Source: Blastocatellia bacterium (GTDB taxonomy: Bacteria; Acidobacteriota; Blastocatellia; UBA7656). From it: a stretch of DNA of 13,211 nucleotides. Positions 1 through 7,326 of this stretch are shown here, in pieces. Every line of letters starts with the position of its first letter. Within the stretch, counting starts at the first letter, position 1. The stretch is from positions 1-13,211 of the forward strand of contig JAKEHD010000744.1 of assembly GCA_022615215.1 (NCBI GenBank). The letters are read 5' to 3'. Under the pieces are notes generated by a model. That model searched no databases. It saw only the letters and a program-made list of their open reading frames with translations, and was not told where the DNA came from. Both the position numbers and the translations under genes were made by a program.

Positions 1-2
1 CG

Positions 3-191
3 GGCGGAAGCCGATGGTATCTCTACTCAAAATTGTCATTCCATGCCGCGCGCAGTATACATCTGTCTGCAACAGTTGCGATTCAGCCCGGCGCTGTCGG
101 TATGCCCGAACTGCCCTGGATGGTGATGTTAGGTTGGTATCTGATAGTGATGATGCATATGGACTCAGCCGCCGCAGCCGGGACCGTATAA
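3..191 (+). CDS. C-terminal end of an unrecognised protein (5' end outside window)
   Basis: The third forward frame is open from the window edge to a TAA at 189-191, giving the last 62 residues of a possible protein. The translation has an aromatic and basic beginning (SRWYLYSKLSF), then a hydrophobic, methionine- and tryptophan-rich stretch (PELPWMVMLGWYLIVMMHMD) and a short AAAAG tail. That pattern fits a C-terminal membrane-associated helix better than random translation. The two other forward frames in this stretch give less protein-like text, including an ATG-initiated frame at 14-310 that I rejected. I do not recognise the family. Only the hydrophobic tail is visible, so no function is proposed. 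The gene would end about 115 bases before the promoter of the next gene. Confidence 0.42.
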   Translation, partial: GGSRWYLYSKLSFHAARSIHLSATVAIQPGAVGMPELPWMVMLGWYLIVMMHMDSAAAAGTV

Positions 192-306
192 TCAGACCTG
201 CTCCTCCCGCCGTGCAATATCCTGATTTAGCAGGCCGGGTTGTCCCGCCAATTTCCGGGCCGAATTCGAAACCGGGTCAGAAAACTCTGGCCGGACAACG
301 GGTTAC

Positions 307-336
307 TTGACACTGCCCCGATGCATAAATTAGGAT
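307..336 (+). promoter_or_regulatory. Sigma-70-type promoter for the rodZ-like gene
   Basis: A perfect TTGACA (307-312) is followed, after 18 bp, by TAGGAT (331-336, four of six consensus positions). The expected transcription start near 343 would give a leader of about 48 nt. It is the best promoter match upstream of the rodZ-like start. Confidence 0.55.
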
Positions 337-343
337 AAAGAAC

Positions 344-353
344 GGTTTAAACC
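344..353. promoter_or_regulatory. 10-bp perfect palindrome at the predicted transcription start
   Basis: GGTTTAAACC is a perfect palindrome lying right at the expected transcription start of the promoter at 307-336. It is a conceivable repressor site. Palindromes this short also occur by chance, so the call is weak. Confidence 0.2.
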
Positions 354-390
354 ATAGTAAATCAGAGTATTTGCACATAGAAGAGAGGGC

Positions 391-1224
391 ATGCCGACAC
401 TTGGTGAAGAACTGAAACGCAGACGCGAAGAGCGCGATATTCCGCTTGCCGATATTTCGGAAGCGACCAAGATAGGTACGCGCTTTTTGAAGGCCATAGA
501 GTCGAACAACTTTTCAACCCTCCCCGGAGGCATATTCACACGCTCCTTCATTCGAGCTTATGCAAAGGCAGTCGGCATGAATGAAGATGAAGCGATAGGT
601 CTATATCAACAGCAGACGGCCGTGCAGCGCGAAGAACCGCAGCCTCAAACAGTCATAGAGCAGCCCTTGCGCCCCGCGCAGCAGCCCTCGCGCAGCAACC
701 CTCCGACCATTCGCAGAGCGCCCACGCAAACCAGTTGGCCGACCATAATAATCACGGGCGGGATAATCATCTTCCTGGCCATCATCGTTTTCGCCATCGT
801 GAAGAAACTCAATGAAGGAAGCAGGGAAAGCGTGACGACGCCGACAAACAACTCTTCTGTCGCTCAGAGAAACGAGACACCCTCGCCCGCGCCTCAGACC
901 GGTCCCGCGAAAGATCAGCCGTCGGCGCAACCGCCGAGCGTGCCTAAGGGCGATCAACTTATAGTAAAAATCGAAGCGACCGAAAGTGATCTATGGACCC
1001 GCTATCAGGTGGATGAAGCCCAACCGGTTACGATGACGTTGAAACCGGGCGAAGCGCAAGACCTCCCTCCCGCTCAGAATCAGGTCAAACTCAATATCGG
1101 AAATCGCGCGGCGCTCAAACTCGTAATCAATGACCGCGAGGTGACATCATTCCCGCCCGACACAAAACTCTTCGCAGCGCAGGTGACCATATCGCGCGAC
1201 AATCTACGGGAATTCTTCCAGTGA
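391..1224 (+). CDS. rodZ: RodZ-like cytoskeleton adaptor: HTH domain, one membrane helix, DUF4115-type tail
   Basis: This 277-residue protein has the RodZ architecture. Residues 3-72 form a cytoplasmic Xre-type helix-turn-helix (LGEELKRRREERDIPLADIS, then the family-typical LPGGIFTRSFIRAYAKAVG). A proline/glutamine-rich linker and a single membrane helix (about 116-137) follow. A low-complexity Pro/Ser/Thr spacer leads to a beta-rich C-terminal domain (about 187-276; IEATESDLWTRYQVD, then FPPDTKLFAAQVT) of the DUF4115 kind. In studied bacteria RodZ binds MreB through the HTH domain and helps keep rod shape. The ATG has a good ribosome binding site (GAGAGGG, about 6 nt upstream). No mreB is in the window, so partnership with MreB is inferred from family knowledge. 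A membrane-anchored transcription regulator is the main alternative. Confidence 0.82.
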   Translation: MPTLGEELKRRREERDIPLADISEATKIGTRFLKAIESNNFSTLPGGIFTRSFIRAYAKAVGMNEDEAIGLYQQQTAVQREEPQPQTVIEQPLRPAQQPSRSNPPTIRRAPTQTSWPTIIITGGIIIFLAIIVFAIVKKLNEGSRESVTTPTNNSSVAQRNETPSPAPQTGPAKDQPSAQPPSVPKGDQLIVKIEATESDLWTRYQVDEAQPVTMTLKPGEAQDLPPAQNQVKLNIGNRAALKLVINDREVTSFPPDTKLFAAQVTISRDNLREFFQ

Positions 1225-1241
1225 AACCTCCCCGCCCCGCC

Positions 1242-1302
1242 GGGCGCGCTCGTTTGCGCCCCGCCCACCGCTGATGTAGTATCGAACCTGCGGGCGAGCA
1301 GG
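1242..1302 (+). terminator. Two hairpins downstream of the rodZ-like gene, weak terminator candidate
   Basis: A GGGCGC/GCGCCC stem (1242-1247 with 1256-1261, 8-nt loop) and a CCTGC/GCAGG stem (1287-1291 with 1298-1302) follow the stop codon. The second is followed by an A/T-rich stretch (AAAGCTTTTAAG) but not a clean T run. They could slow or end transcription. Neither is a textbook intrinsic terminator. Confidence 0.25.
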
Positions 1303-1344
1303 AAAGCTTTTAAGAAAGAAAGTTTTTAAGGCTGAAAGTTTCGA

Positions 1345-1404
1345 ACCGCAGATCACACAGATTTCACAGATATTTTTTGTGTTATCCGTGTAATACGGTG
1401 GTTG
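1345..1404. repeat. Dyad intergenic repeat with CACAGATTTCACAGAT core
   Basis: The left half carries AACCGC, CACACAG and ATTTCACAGAT. The right half carries GTTATCCGTG, TAATACGG and TGGTT, which is roughly the reverse complement of the left half, around a short T-rich centre. The ACACAGATTTCACAGAT wording is, to my knowledge, common in intergenic repeats of many unrelated bacterial genomes. There is only one copy in this window, so its repeat nature is inferred. It lies between the rodZ-like gene and glyA and could form a hairpin in the transcript. Confidence 0.4.
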
Positions 1405-1484
1405 AATACTGTTGCTAAAGAAATCTTTATCGAAGCCCTTCGCGCTTGCTCGGCTCGAAATCATTAGATTGAGAGGAATTGAAA

Positions 1485-2771
1485 ATGACCGCTTCCATGA
1501 ACAGACCCCTTGCAGAGGTCGACTCGGAAATCGCACGAATGATCGCCGATGAAGAACGGCGGCTCGCTTACAACCTTGAGATGATCGCTTCGGAAAACTT
1601 CGTCTCCGAAGCCGTACTCGAAGCCATGGGGTCTGTGCTCACGAACAAATACGCCGAAGGCTATCCCGGCAAACGCTACTACGGCGGATGCCAGTTCGTG
1701 GACGTGGCCGAAGAGTTGGCCCGCAGCCGCGCGCGTGAAATATTCGCCTGCGAGCACGTCAACGTGCAGCCTCACTCCGGCTCGCAGGCCAACATGGCCG
1801 TATACCTTGCGGCGCTCGACTACGGAGACACCATTCTCGGCATGAACCTCGCGCACGGAGGCCACCTCACGCATGGACACCCGCTCAACTTTTCGGGCCG
1901 CAGTTATAAGATAGCGCCCTACGGCGTGGATTCCGAGACCGAGCACATAGACTATGAAGAGCTTGAGCGGCTGGCGCACGAACACAAACCGAAACTTATA
2001 CTGTGCGGAGCGTCGGCTTATTCGCGCATAATAGACTTCGAACGAATAGGTCGGATAGCAAGAGACGTGGGCGCGCTTTCGATGGCCGACATAGCGCACA
2101 TAGCCGGACTCGTAGCCGCAGGGCTTCACCCTTCGCCCATCCCGCACATGGATTTCGTCACGACGACGACCCATAAGACATTGCGCGGCCCGCGCGCAGG
2201 TTTGATCATGTGCCGGGAGCGATTCGCAAAAGAGATAGACCGCGCCGTCTTTCCTTGCGTACAGGGCGGGCCGCTCATGCACATAATCGCAGCGAAAGCC
2301 GTCTGCTTCAAAGAAGCTCTCGAAGACGATTTCAAGCAGTACCAACAACAGGTCATAGCAAACGCTCGGGCGCTCGCCGAAGGGCTTTCGAGCGAGGGCT
2401 TCCGTATAGTTTCGGGCGGTACGGACAATCACCTTATGCTTGTCGACGTGTTCGTGAAAGGCTTGACCGGCGCTCAGGCTGAAAAGGTATTGGAGCGCGC
2501 AGGAATCACCGTCAACAAAAACGCCATACCCTTCGACACTCAGCCGCCGATGAAGGCATCGGGCATTCGCATAGGCACGCCCGCGCTGACGACTCGCGGA
2601 ATGAAGGAAGCCGAAATGCGGCAGATAGCCGCATGGATAGGCGAAGTGCTGGCCAATGTGGAAGACGAGTCCGCGCAAGAAAGCACACGCGGCAAGGTCA
2701 AGGAACTCTGCGAGCGATTCCCTATCTATGAACAACGGCTCGTCCGAAGTCACGCGCAGTCAAATGCGTGA
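1485..2771 (+). CDS. glyA: Serine hydroxymethyltransferase
   Basis: This cytosolic PLP enzyme interconverts serine plus tetrahydrofolate with glycine plus 5,10-methylenetetrahydrofolate, the main one-carbon supply route. Its 428 residues are close to the bacterial norm. Visible signatures are the EGYPGKRYYGG segment (about 58-68), HSGSQAN (about 97-103), MADIAHIAG with the cofactor-contacting Asp and His (about 200-208), the PLP-binding lysine in TTTTHKTLRGPR (Lys231), and GIRIGTPALTTRG near residue 360. I chose the ATG at 1485 because the GAGAGGA ribosome binding site (1471-1477) sits 7 nt before it. An in-frame TTG two codons earlier would almost touch that site. Eighteen of 28 isoleucine codons are ATA by my count, odd for a GC-rich gene. 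The gene stands alone between two repeat-bearing gaps. Confidence 0.97.
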   Translation: MTASMNRPLAEVDSEIARMIADEERRLAYNLEMIASENFVSEAVLEAMGSVLTNKYAEGYPGKRYYGGCQFVDVAEELARSRAREIFACEHVNVQPHSGSQANMAVYLAALDYGDTILGMNLAHGGHLTHGHPLNFSGRSYKIAPYGVDSETEHIDYEELERLAHEHKPKLILCGASAYSRIIDFERIGRIARDVGALSMADIAHIAGLVAAGLHPSPIPHMDFVTTTTHKTLRGPRAGLIMCRERFAKEIDRAVFPCVQGGPLMHIIAAKAVCFKEALEDDFKQYQQQVIANARALAEGLSSEGFRIVSGGTDNHLMLVDVFVKGLTGAQAEKVLERAGITVNKNAIPFDTQPPMKASGIRIGTPALTTRGMKEAEMRQIAAWIGEVLANVEDESAQESTRGKVKELCERFPIYEQRLVRSHAQSNA

Positions 2772-2774
2772 TTC

Positions 2775-2855
2775 GTCAGCGGTCAGCCATCAGTGGTCAG
2801 TCAATACCGATCACGCATCACGCATTAAGGCTGATAGCTGATAGCTGATAGCTGA
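2775..2855. repeat. Self-complementary heptamer-phase repeat element
   Basis: Starting four bases after the glyA stop, the sequence can be cut into consecutive 7-bp words. They are GTCAGCG, GTCAGCC, ATCAGTG, GTCAGTC, AATACCG, ATCACGC twice, ATTAAGG, CTGATAG three times, and CTGA. The outer parts are reverse complements: 2776-2793 pairs with 2838-2855 at 15 of 18 Watson-Crick positions plus one G-T, with two mismatches. The element therefore is both a tandem repeat and a long imperfect hairpin. It resembles in style the short tandem heptamer repeats described in cyanobacteria. It fills nearly all of the glyA-helicase gap. Confidence 0.65.
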
Positions 2856-2869
2856 ACCTGGGATTCATT

Positions 2870-4825
2870 ATGAACGACGTATTCGGTCCCGATGGATTGA
2901 TCGCGCGCTTCCATCCGAACTATGAGTATCGGCCCGGTCAGGTCGAGATGGCCGAGGCCGTCCGCGATACCCTGACCGACGGCGGCATCGCTCTCATTGA
3001 GGCGGGCACGGGGACAGGCAAGACGCTCGCTTATCTCATACCGGCGCTTGCGGCGGGCCGCCGCGTGATCGTGGCGACCGCGACCAAAAACCTTCAGGAG
3101 CAACTCCATAAAAAAGACATCCCCTTCCTTCAAGAGATCATCCCGCGAAAGTTCAAGGCCACCTGCATGAAAGGGCGGTCGAATTACGTGTGCCTCCACA
3201 AATTGAAGCGAGCCGATCAGTCGCCGATACTTCAGGGGCTTGAAGACATAGACTACTTCGACGAGGTGCGGCGATGGGCGGCAAGGAGCGAAACGGGCGA
3301 CCGCGCGGAATTGACAGACCTCCCCGAAGAGCTTTCTTTCTGGAAAGAGATAGATGCGCGGGCCGAAAGCTGTATCGGTCAGAAGTGCCCCGAGTTCGAT
3401 GATTGCTTCATCACGCGCATGCGGCGCGAAGCCATTGATTCGGACGTGGTCATAGTCAATCATCATCTCTTCTTCGCAGACCTTGCGCTGCGCGGAGGCG
3501 ACTACGGCGCGGTGCTGCCCGATTACTCGACCATAATCTTCGACGAGGCGCACGAACTCGAAGATGTCGCGGCCTCTTATTTCGGCGCGAGCGTCTCGAA
3601 TTATCGCATCAACGACCTCATACAGGATGCAAGCAAGCTCGTGGTTACGGAGCCGGACACGGCGGGCGACCTGACGAAATCGCTTGCGCGACTGGCCCAA
3701 CGGTCGGACACCTTCTGGCTTTCGTTTCGCGGCGACACCAATCAGCGCGGCGGTAATCCCCAGGACGCTCGTTACACGCTCGGCGAGAATTATTTCGCGC
3801 GTCAGGACCGCGAGGGCGACTATACGCCTACGGCGGCGGGCGAAGCTTATATGGCCCTGTCGGCGGCGCTCGACCGCGTTATCGCGGCGCTCGGCGTGAT
3901 CAAAGACCCTCCGCCCGACCTCGACAATATTCTGCGCCGCGCCGAGACCTTGAAGTTCGAGCTTGAATTCATAGTGACGGGCGAAGACGCGAGCTTCGTC
4001 TACTGGTGCGAGAAGCGCGGGCGCGGCATATTCGTTCACGCGACGCCCATCGATGTATCGGGCATTCTGGCCGAGAGGCTCTTTTCAAACGTGCAGAGCG
4101 CGGTGCTGACTTCGGCGACCATGACCGCAGGAGGCAGCTTCGATTTCATAAGGGGGCGACTCGGCATCAACGAGGCGCGCGGCCTAATAGTCGAATCGCA
4201 TTTCGACTTCGAAAACCAGGCAGTGCTATATCTGCCCGCGCGCATGCCCGACCCGCGCAGCCGCGATTTCCTCGACGCTTCCGTAGAAGAGATAGTGCAG
4301 ATACTGGAAGCGACGCGCGGCCGCGCGTTCGTACTCTTCACGTCCGTTGCTTCCATGCGACAGACTTATGACCGTGTGCGCGACCTTATAGATTATCCGA
4401 TATTCATTCAGGGGCAGGGGTCTAAGACAGGCTTGCTGGAACGCTTTCGCAAGACCGAAGGAGCGGTCTTGTTTGCAACATCATCTTTCTGGCAAGGGGT
4501 CGATGTTCAGGGCGAGGCGCTCTCCTGCGTGATAATATCGAAGCTGCCGTTCGCGGTCCCGACAGACCCGGTGGTGGCCGCGCGCCAGAAGTACATAGAC
4601 GATCAGGGCGGCAACTCGTTTTTCGAATACTCCGTGCCGGAAGCGGTCATCACCTTGAAGCAGGGACTTGGCCGTCTGATTCGCTCGACCACTGACCGGG
4701 GGGTGCTCTCGATACTCGACCCGCGCATAAAGACCAAATCCTACGGCACTATGTTTTTGAAGAGCTTCCCGCCGTGCCGCGTGACGAGAAATCTCGAAGA
4801 AGCCGCCGCGATCTTCGATTTATAA
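2870..4825 (+). CDS. dinG: DinG/YoaA-type iron-sulfur superfamily 2 DNA helicase
   Basis: This 651-residue protein is an XPD-like, ATP-dependent 5'-to-3' DNA helicase of the DinG/YoaA group, which unwinds forked DNA, D-loops and R-loops during repair. RPGQVEMAEAV is the Q-motif region. Walker A is EAGTGTGKT (44-52, Lys51). Four cysteines that would hold the iron-sulfur cluster are Cys108, Cys168, Cys173 and Cys179. DEAH is at 225-228. The second helicase domain has SATMTAGGSFDF, FWQGVDVQGEALS (about 540-552) and the arginine-finger motif QGLGRLIRS (598-606). No N-terminal exonuclease domain is present, unlike some Firmicutes DinG proteins. The start codon has only a weak ribosome binding site (GGGA, 6 nt upstream), right after the heptamer element. 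The family is certain; the DinG versus YoaA choice is not. Confidence 0.92.
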   Translation: MNDVFGPDGLIARFHPNYEYRPGQVEMAEAVRDTLTDGGIALIEAGTGTGKTLAYLIPALAAGRRVIVATATKNLQEQLHKKDIPFLQEIIPRKFKATCMKGRSNYVCLHKLKRADQSPILQGLEDIDYFDEVRRWAARSETGDRAELTDLPEELSFWKEIDARAESCIGQKCPEFDDCFITRMRREAIDSDVVIVNHHLFFADLALRGGDYGAVLPDYSTIIFDEAHELEDVAASYFGASVSNYRINDLIQDASKLVVTEPDTAGDLTKSLARLAQRSDTFWLSFRGDTNQRGGNPQDARYTLGENYFARQDREGDYTPTAAGEAYMALSAALDRVIAALGVIKDPPPDLDNILRRAETLKFELEFIVTGEDASFVYWCEKRGRGIFVHATPIDVSGILAERLFSNVQSAVLTSATMTAGGSFDFIRGRLGINEARGLIVESHFDFENQAVLYLPARMPDPRSRDFLDASVEEIVQILEATRGRAFVLFTSVASMRQTYDRVRDLIDYPIFIQGQGSKTGLLERFRKTEGAVLFATSSFWQGVDVQGEALSCVIISKLPFAVPTDPVVAARQKYIDDQGGNSFFEYSVPEAVITLKQGLGRLIRSTTDRGVLSILDPRIKTKSYGTMFLKSFPPCRVTRNLEEAAAIFDL

Positions 4826-4867
4826 GATACAGGCTCTCAGGTTGCAAAAATTTCTCGAAGCTCGCGC

Positions 4868-4894
4868 TTGATTTTTTGCGCGAATGCGTATTTT
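4868..4894 (+). promoter_or_regulatory. Weak candidate promoter before the SWIM gene
   Basis: TTGATT (4868-4873) and TATTTT (4889-4894) are separated by 15 bp in the 127-bp gap after the helicase gene. Spacing is shorter than ideal. The stretch is the only AT-rich part of the gap. Confidence 0.22.
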
Positions 4895-4952
4895 ATTAAA
4901 TCCGTCCCAAAAGGGATACCCTCCTGAAATCGAATGACAGAGGTGCGCGGCT

Positions 4953-6656
4953 ATGAACCTGAAATCGCTGAAGAGAAAAGATGTTATGAGGCTCGCCGAC
5001 AGCAATCTGATTTTCGAGCGCGGCGAAGACTATTACGAGTCCGGGGCGATCTTTAAATTTTCGGTCTCGCCTCATGAAATCACCGCCAAAGTGAGCGGGA
5101 ACTATGGGGATTACACCGTCAGTATAGACGACGCTTCCGGCGAATTGGAGACCGATTGCAACTGCCCTTATGACGGTTATGTCTGCAAACACATAGTCGC
5201 GGTCTTGCTGCGCTACCTCGAAGGCGAACATGAGACCGTAGAAGATGCCGGACCCGAAGTGCCCGACGCGCTCGATCAGGCTTTGAGGGAGATGCCACAT
5301 CAGGAGTTGCTCGAAATGGTATTGAAGCTCGCGGGCGAGCGCGCGGACTTCCGCCGTGTGCTGCTGGCAAACGTTCAAATCTCGCCCAGAATAATCAACC
5401 GGCAGCCGAGAAATCCTTTTCAGGTCAAGCGCCTCAAGAAGGAGATCACGGACTTTTTCAATGAGTTCGAGCATCGTTCGCATTACGACGATAACTATTA
5501 CGACGACGAGTACGACGAAGACGAAGAGTATCCTGAGTTGGAGCCGGTTTTCGAGACGGCCCTGACGCTCAACCCGGAAGATCAGGTCGAAGTATTCTGG
5601 CACGTGCTGACGTGCGGAAACGATATGTTCGAAGAATATCCCATCGGCACGGAGCAGATAGAAAAAGCGGCCGGGCTGTATGCCGAAGCCGTAGGCAGAT
5701 TAAATCTGGGGCACGAAGAGAAGCGGCCTTATTTCGATCTGCTCTTGGATGCCCTCGGCTGGGACATGTGCGATTATGGCGATATTGAAGACGCATTGAA
5801 AAATGCGCTCGATACGATTTGCACCGACAGCAAGGATTATTCCTATCTGATCGGCAAATTCAAAAAGAGCAAGCACTCCAAAGCTAACGACTGGATCGCC
5901 GGTTATTATTTGAAACTCGGAGACGAAGAGAGCTATCTTCGCGTGCGCCAGAAAAACCTTGAGACCGAAGCCCAGTATGTGGAACTGGCCGAGTACTGGA
6001 AGAGCAAGGGGGACGAGGAAAAATATGTCGCCACGCTTGAGTCGTGGGTATCGGCTTTGCAGTCCACAAGGGACGACCGCGACTCCGGCTATTACTATTA
6101 CGGGTTGAAGGAGGGGGGCGCGGTGCTGACCGCTCTCGCCGAAATCTACAAAAAGCGGCGCGACCCGGAGAATTTATGCCGGATTCTGATGGCGAAGGCC
6201 GAGTACGAGAAGATATCGCTCAATCTCTACAAAGAGATCGAGGCGCTCGCCGAAAAGACAGGCAATTGGGAAGAGTTGCAATCGAAGCTCCTCGAACTGG
6301 CGAAGCGCGATACAGAGACCCTTGCCGAAATATATCTCCACGAAGAGGACTGGGAAGCGGCGCTGCAACTGGCCAAAGGGAAAGGCATATATGAACGGGT
6401 GCGCATCCTTGTGGCCGATGGCGTAAAAGAGCATCACCCGGAAGAAGCGATCAAAATATACGAGAAGCTGGTCCAGCACAACATCGATCAGCAGAGCCGC
6501 AAGTATTACAAATCTGCCGCGCATTACGCCGGTAAAATCAAATCCATATATCTCTCCATCCTGAAAGACGAAGACGCCTGGCAACGCTACATCGGGCGCA
6601 TTCGCACTCGCTATCCGCGACATAGGGCGCTACAGGATGAATTCCGAGGACTGTGA
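4953..6656 (+). CDS. SWIM zinc-finger protein with long helical-repeat body
   Basis: The 567-residue product has an N-terminal domain (RGEDYYESGAIFKFSVSP, then a beta-rich stretch) ending in a SWIM zinc finger, CxC...CxH: Cys69, Cys71, Cys78, His80 within DCNCPYDGYVCKH. SWIM domains are predicted to bind DNA or partner proteins. After an acidic stretch (about residues 177-195, DDNYYDDEYDEDEEY) the rest is helical and repeat-like (LAEYWKSKGDEEKYVATLES, LAEKTGNWEELQSKLLELAK, LAEIYLHEEDWEAALQLAKG), resembling TPR or HEAT-type alpha solenoids. No signal peptide or membrane helix is visible. The start has AGAGG about 9 nt upstream. It lies 127 bp after the helicase gene in the same direction, so a role with nucleic acids is a reasonable but unproven guess. 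No catalytic motif was seen. Confidence 0.8.
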   Translation: MNLKSLKRKDVMRLADSNLIFERGEDYYESGAIFKFSVSPHEITAKVSGNYGDYTVSIDDASGELETDCNCPYDGYVCKHIVAVLLRYLEGEHETVEDAGPEVPDALDQALREMPHQELLEMVLKLAGERADFRRVLLANVQISPRIINRQPRNPFQVKRLKKEITDFFNEFEHRSHYDDNYYDDEYDEDEEYPELEPVFETALTLNPEDQVEVFWHVLTCGNDMFEEYPIGTEQIEKAAGLYAEAVGRLNLGHEEKRPYFDLLLDALGWDMCDYGDIEDALKNALDTICTDSKDYSYLIGKFKKSKHSKANDWIAGYYLKLGDEESYLRVRQKNLETEAQYVELAEYWKSKGDEEKYVATLESWVSALQSTRDDRDSGYYYYGLKEGGAVLTALAEIYKKRRDPENLCRILMAKAEYEKISLNLYKEIEALAEKTGNWEELQSKLLELAKRDTETLAEIYLHEEDWEAALQLAKGKGIYERVRILVADGVKEHHPEEAIKIYEKLVQHNIDQQSRKYYKSAAHYAGKIKSIYLSILKDEDAWQRYIGRIRTRYPRHRALQDEFRGL

Positions 6657-6723
6657 GCCGATAAGGGCCGCTCGCGCTTCATCGCGCATAAAAGACAGAT
6701 GCAGGGACATCGGCTTCAAACAA

Positions 6724-6787
6724 GCGGTTGTGTTATCATAACCGCGAGCGGTTGAGTTTGGCGCAAACTCTACAGGGAGGAAAGAAT
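6724..6787 (+). promoter_or_regulatory. Structured leader and extended -10 promoter of coiled-coil gene copy 1
   Basis: The extended -10 motif TGTTATCAT (6731-6739) lies inside a 22-bp palindrome, GCGGTTGTG-TTAT-CATAACCGC (6724-6745; 8 of 9 pairs plus one G-T). No good -35 is visible, as is common for extended -10 promoters. AACCGC (6740-6745) can also pair with GCGGTT at 6748-6753. A second hairpin, GAGTTTG-GCG-CAAACTC (6754-6770), stands just before the ribosome binding site GGGAGG (6775-6780). The palindrome could be an operator and the second hairpin an RNA element. Confidence 0.45.
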
Positions 6788-7282
6788 ATGAGCGAAGACG
6801 AGACACAGAAATTCGACGCTTCGGACGGCGATAGATTGGATCAGCTTATATCGCTGGTGCAGGCCATGAGCCTCGATATGCGTGATGTGAAGACGCGGCT
6901 TGCGGCGCTTGAGCAGAAGGTCGAAGAGAGGCTCTATGACACTCGCCCTGTTTGGGAGAGCGTACAAACGCAGATTGCCGAACTGCGTGAAGCTCAGGAA
7001 AGAACGCGCGAAGAGATGCTAACGCAGATTGCCGAGTTGGACGAAGCTCAGGAAAGAATGCGCGAAGAGATGCAAATGCAGATTGCCGAACTGCGTGAAG
7101 CTCAGGAAAGAATGAACGAAGAAACGCAGGCTCAAATAACAGAACTGAAAGTGGAAATGCAGACCGGCTTTCGCCTTCTCAATCACAAGTTCGACATGCT
7201 CAACAAGCATTTTTCGGACCTATATGCAGACCAGCGCGAAACCGACCGCCGCGTCGGCGAGCTTGAAAAGAGAGTTTCATAA
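6788..7282 (+). CDS. Charged coiled-coil protein, copy 1 (function unknown)
   Basis: The product is a soluble 164-residue protein, nearly all alpha-helical. Residues 1-61 (DRLDQLISLVQAMSLDMRDV, then LAALEQKVEERLYDTRPVWE) are shared almost exactly with copy 2. Residues 62-115 are three 18-residue repeats of the type QIAELREAQERMREEM. The end (FRLLNHKFDMLNKHF, then DQRETDRRVGELEKRVS) is again helical. No signal peptide, membrane helix or enzyme motif is present. The reading frame is open further upstream, but the ATG at 6788 is preferred. GGGAGG lies 7 nt before it, and copy 2 conserves exactly this arrangement. Proteins of this look are, from memory, common hypothetical proteins in Acidobacteria. 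A structural, scaffold or oligomerising role is only a guess. Confidence 0.8.
   Translation: MSEDETQKFDASDGDRLDQLISLVQAMSLDMRDVKTRLAALEQKVEERLYDTRPVWESVQTQIAELREAQERTREEMLTQIAELDEAQERMREEMQMQIAELREAQERMNEETQAQITELKVEMQTGFRLLNHKFDMLNKHFSDLYADQRETDRRVGELEKRVS
6971..7132 (+). repeat. Three 54-bp coding repeats
   Basis: Units at 6971-7024, 7025-7078 and 7079-7132 each begin CAGATTGCCGA and encode one 18-residue helical repeat. They differ by several substitutions each, so this array is older or less active than the 21-bp array of copy 2. Confidence 0.85.
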
Positions 7283-7326
7283 AGCAAGTGACCAGGCATG
7301 CATCGGAGACGCGCGCATCTGATCCG

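Noticed and set aside
187..192. Perfect TATAAT hexamer
   Set aside because: No -35-like hexamer at 16-18 bp upstream, no extended -10 TG, and no gene or RNA recognised directly downstream.
239..299. GTTGTCC/GGACAAC inverted repeat
   Set aside because: Seven paired bases across a loop of about 47 nt with mismatched flanks; too weak to call as a structure.
14..310. ATG-initiated 98-codon forward frame
   Set aside because: The translation is arginine/serine/proline-rich and without pattern, no ribosome binding site precedes it, and it runs into the rodZ promoter. The third frame is more protein-like.
1464..2753. Long minus-strand frame opposite glyA
   Set aside because: It is a shadow of glyA, whose motifs are unmistakable; the antisense translation has no domain-like features.
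2825..4039. Long minus-strand frame opposite the helicase
   Set aside because: Shadow of the DinG-type gene, which has all helicase motifs on the plus strand.
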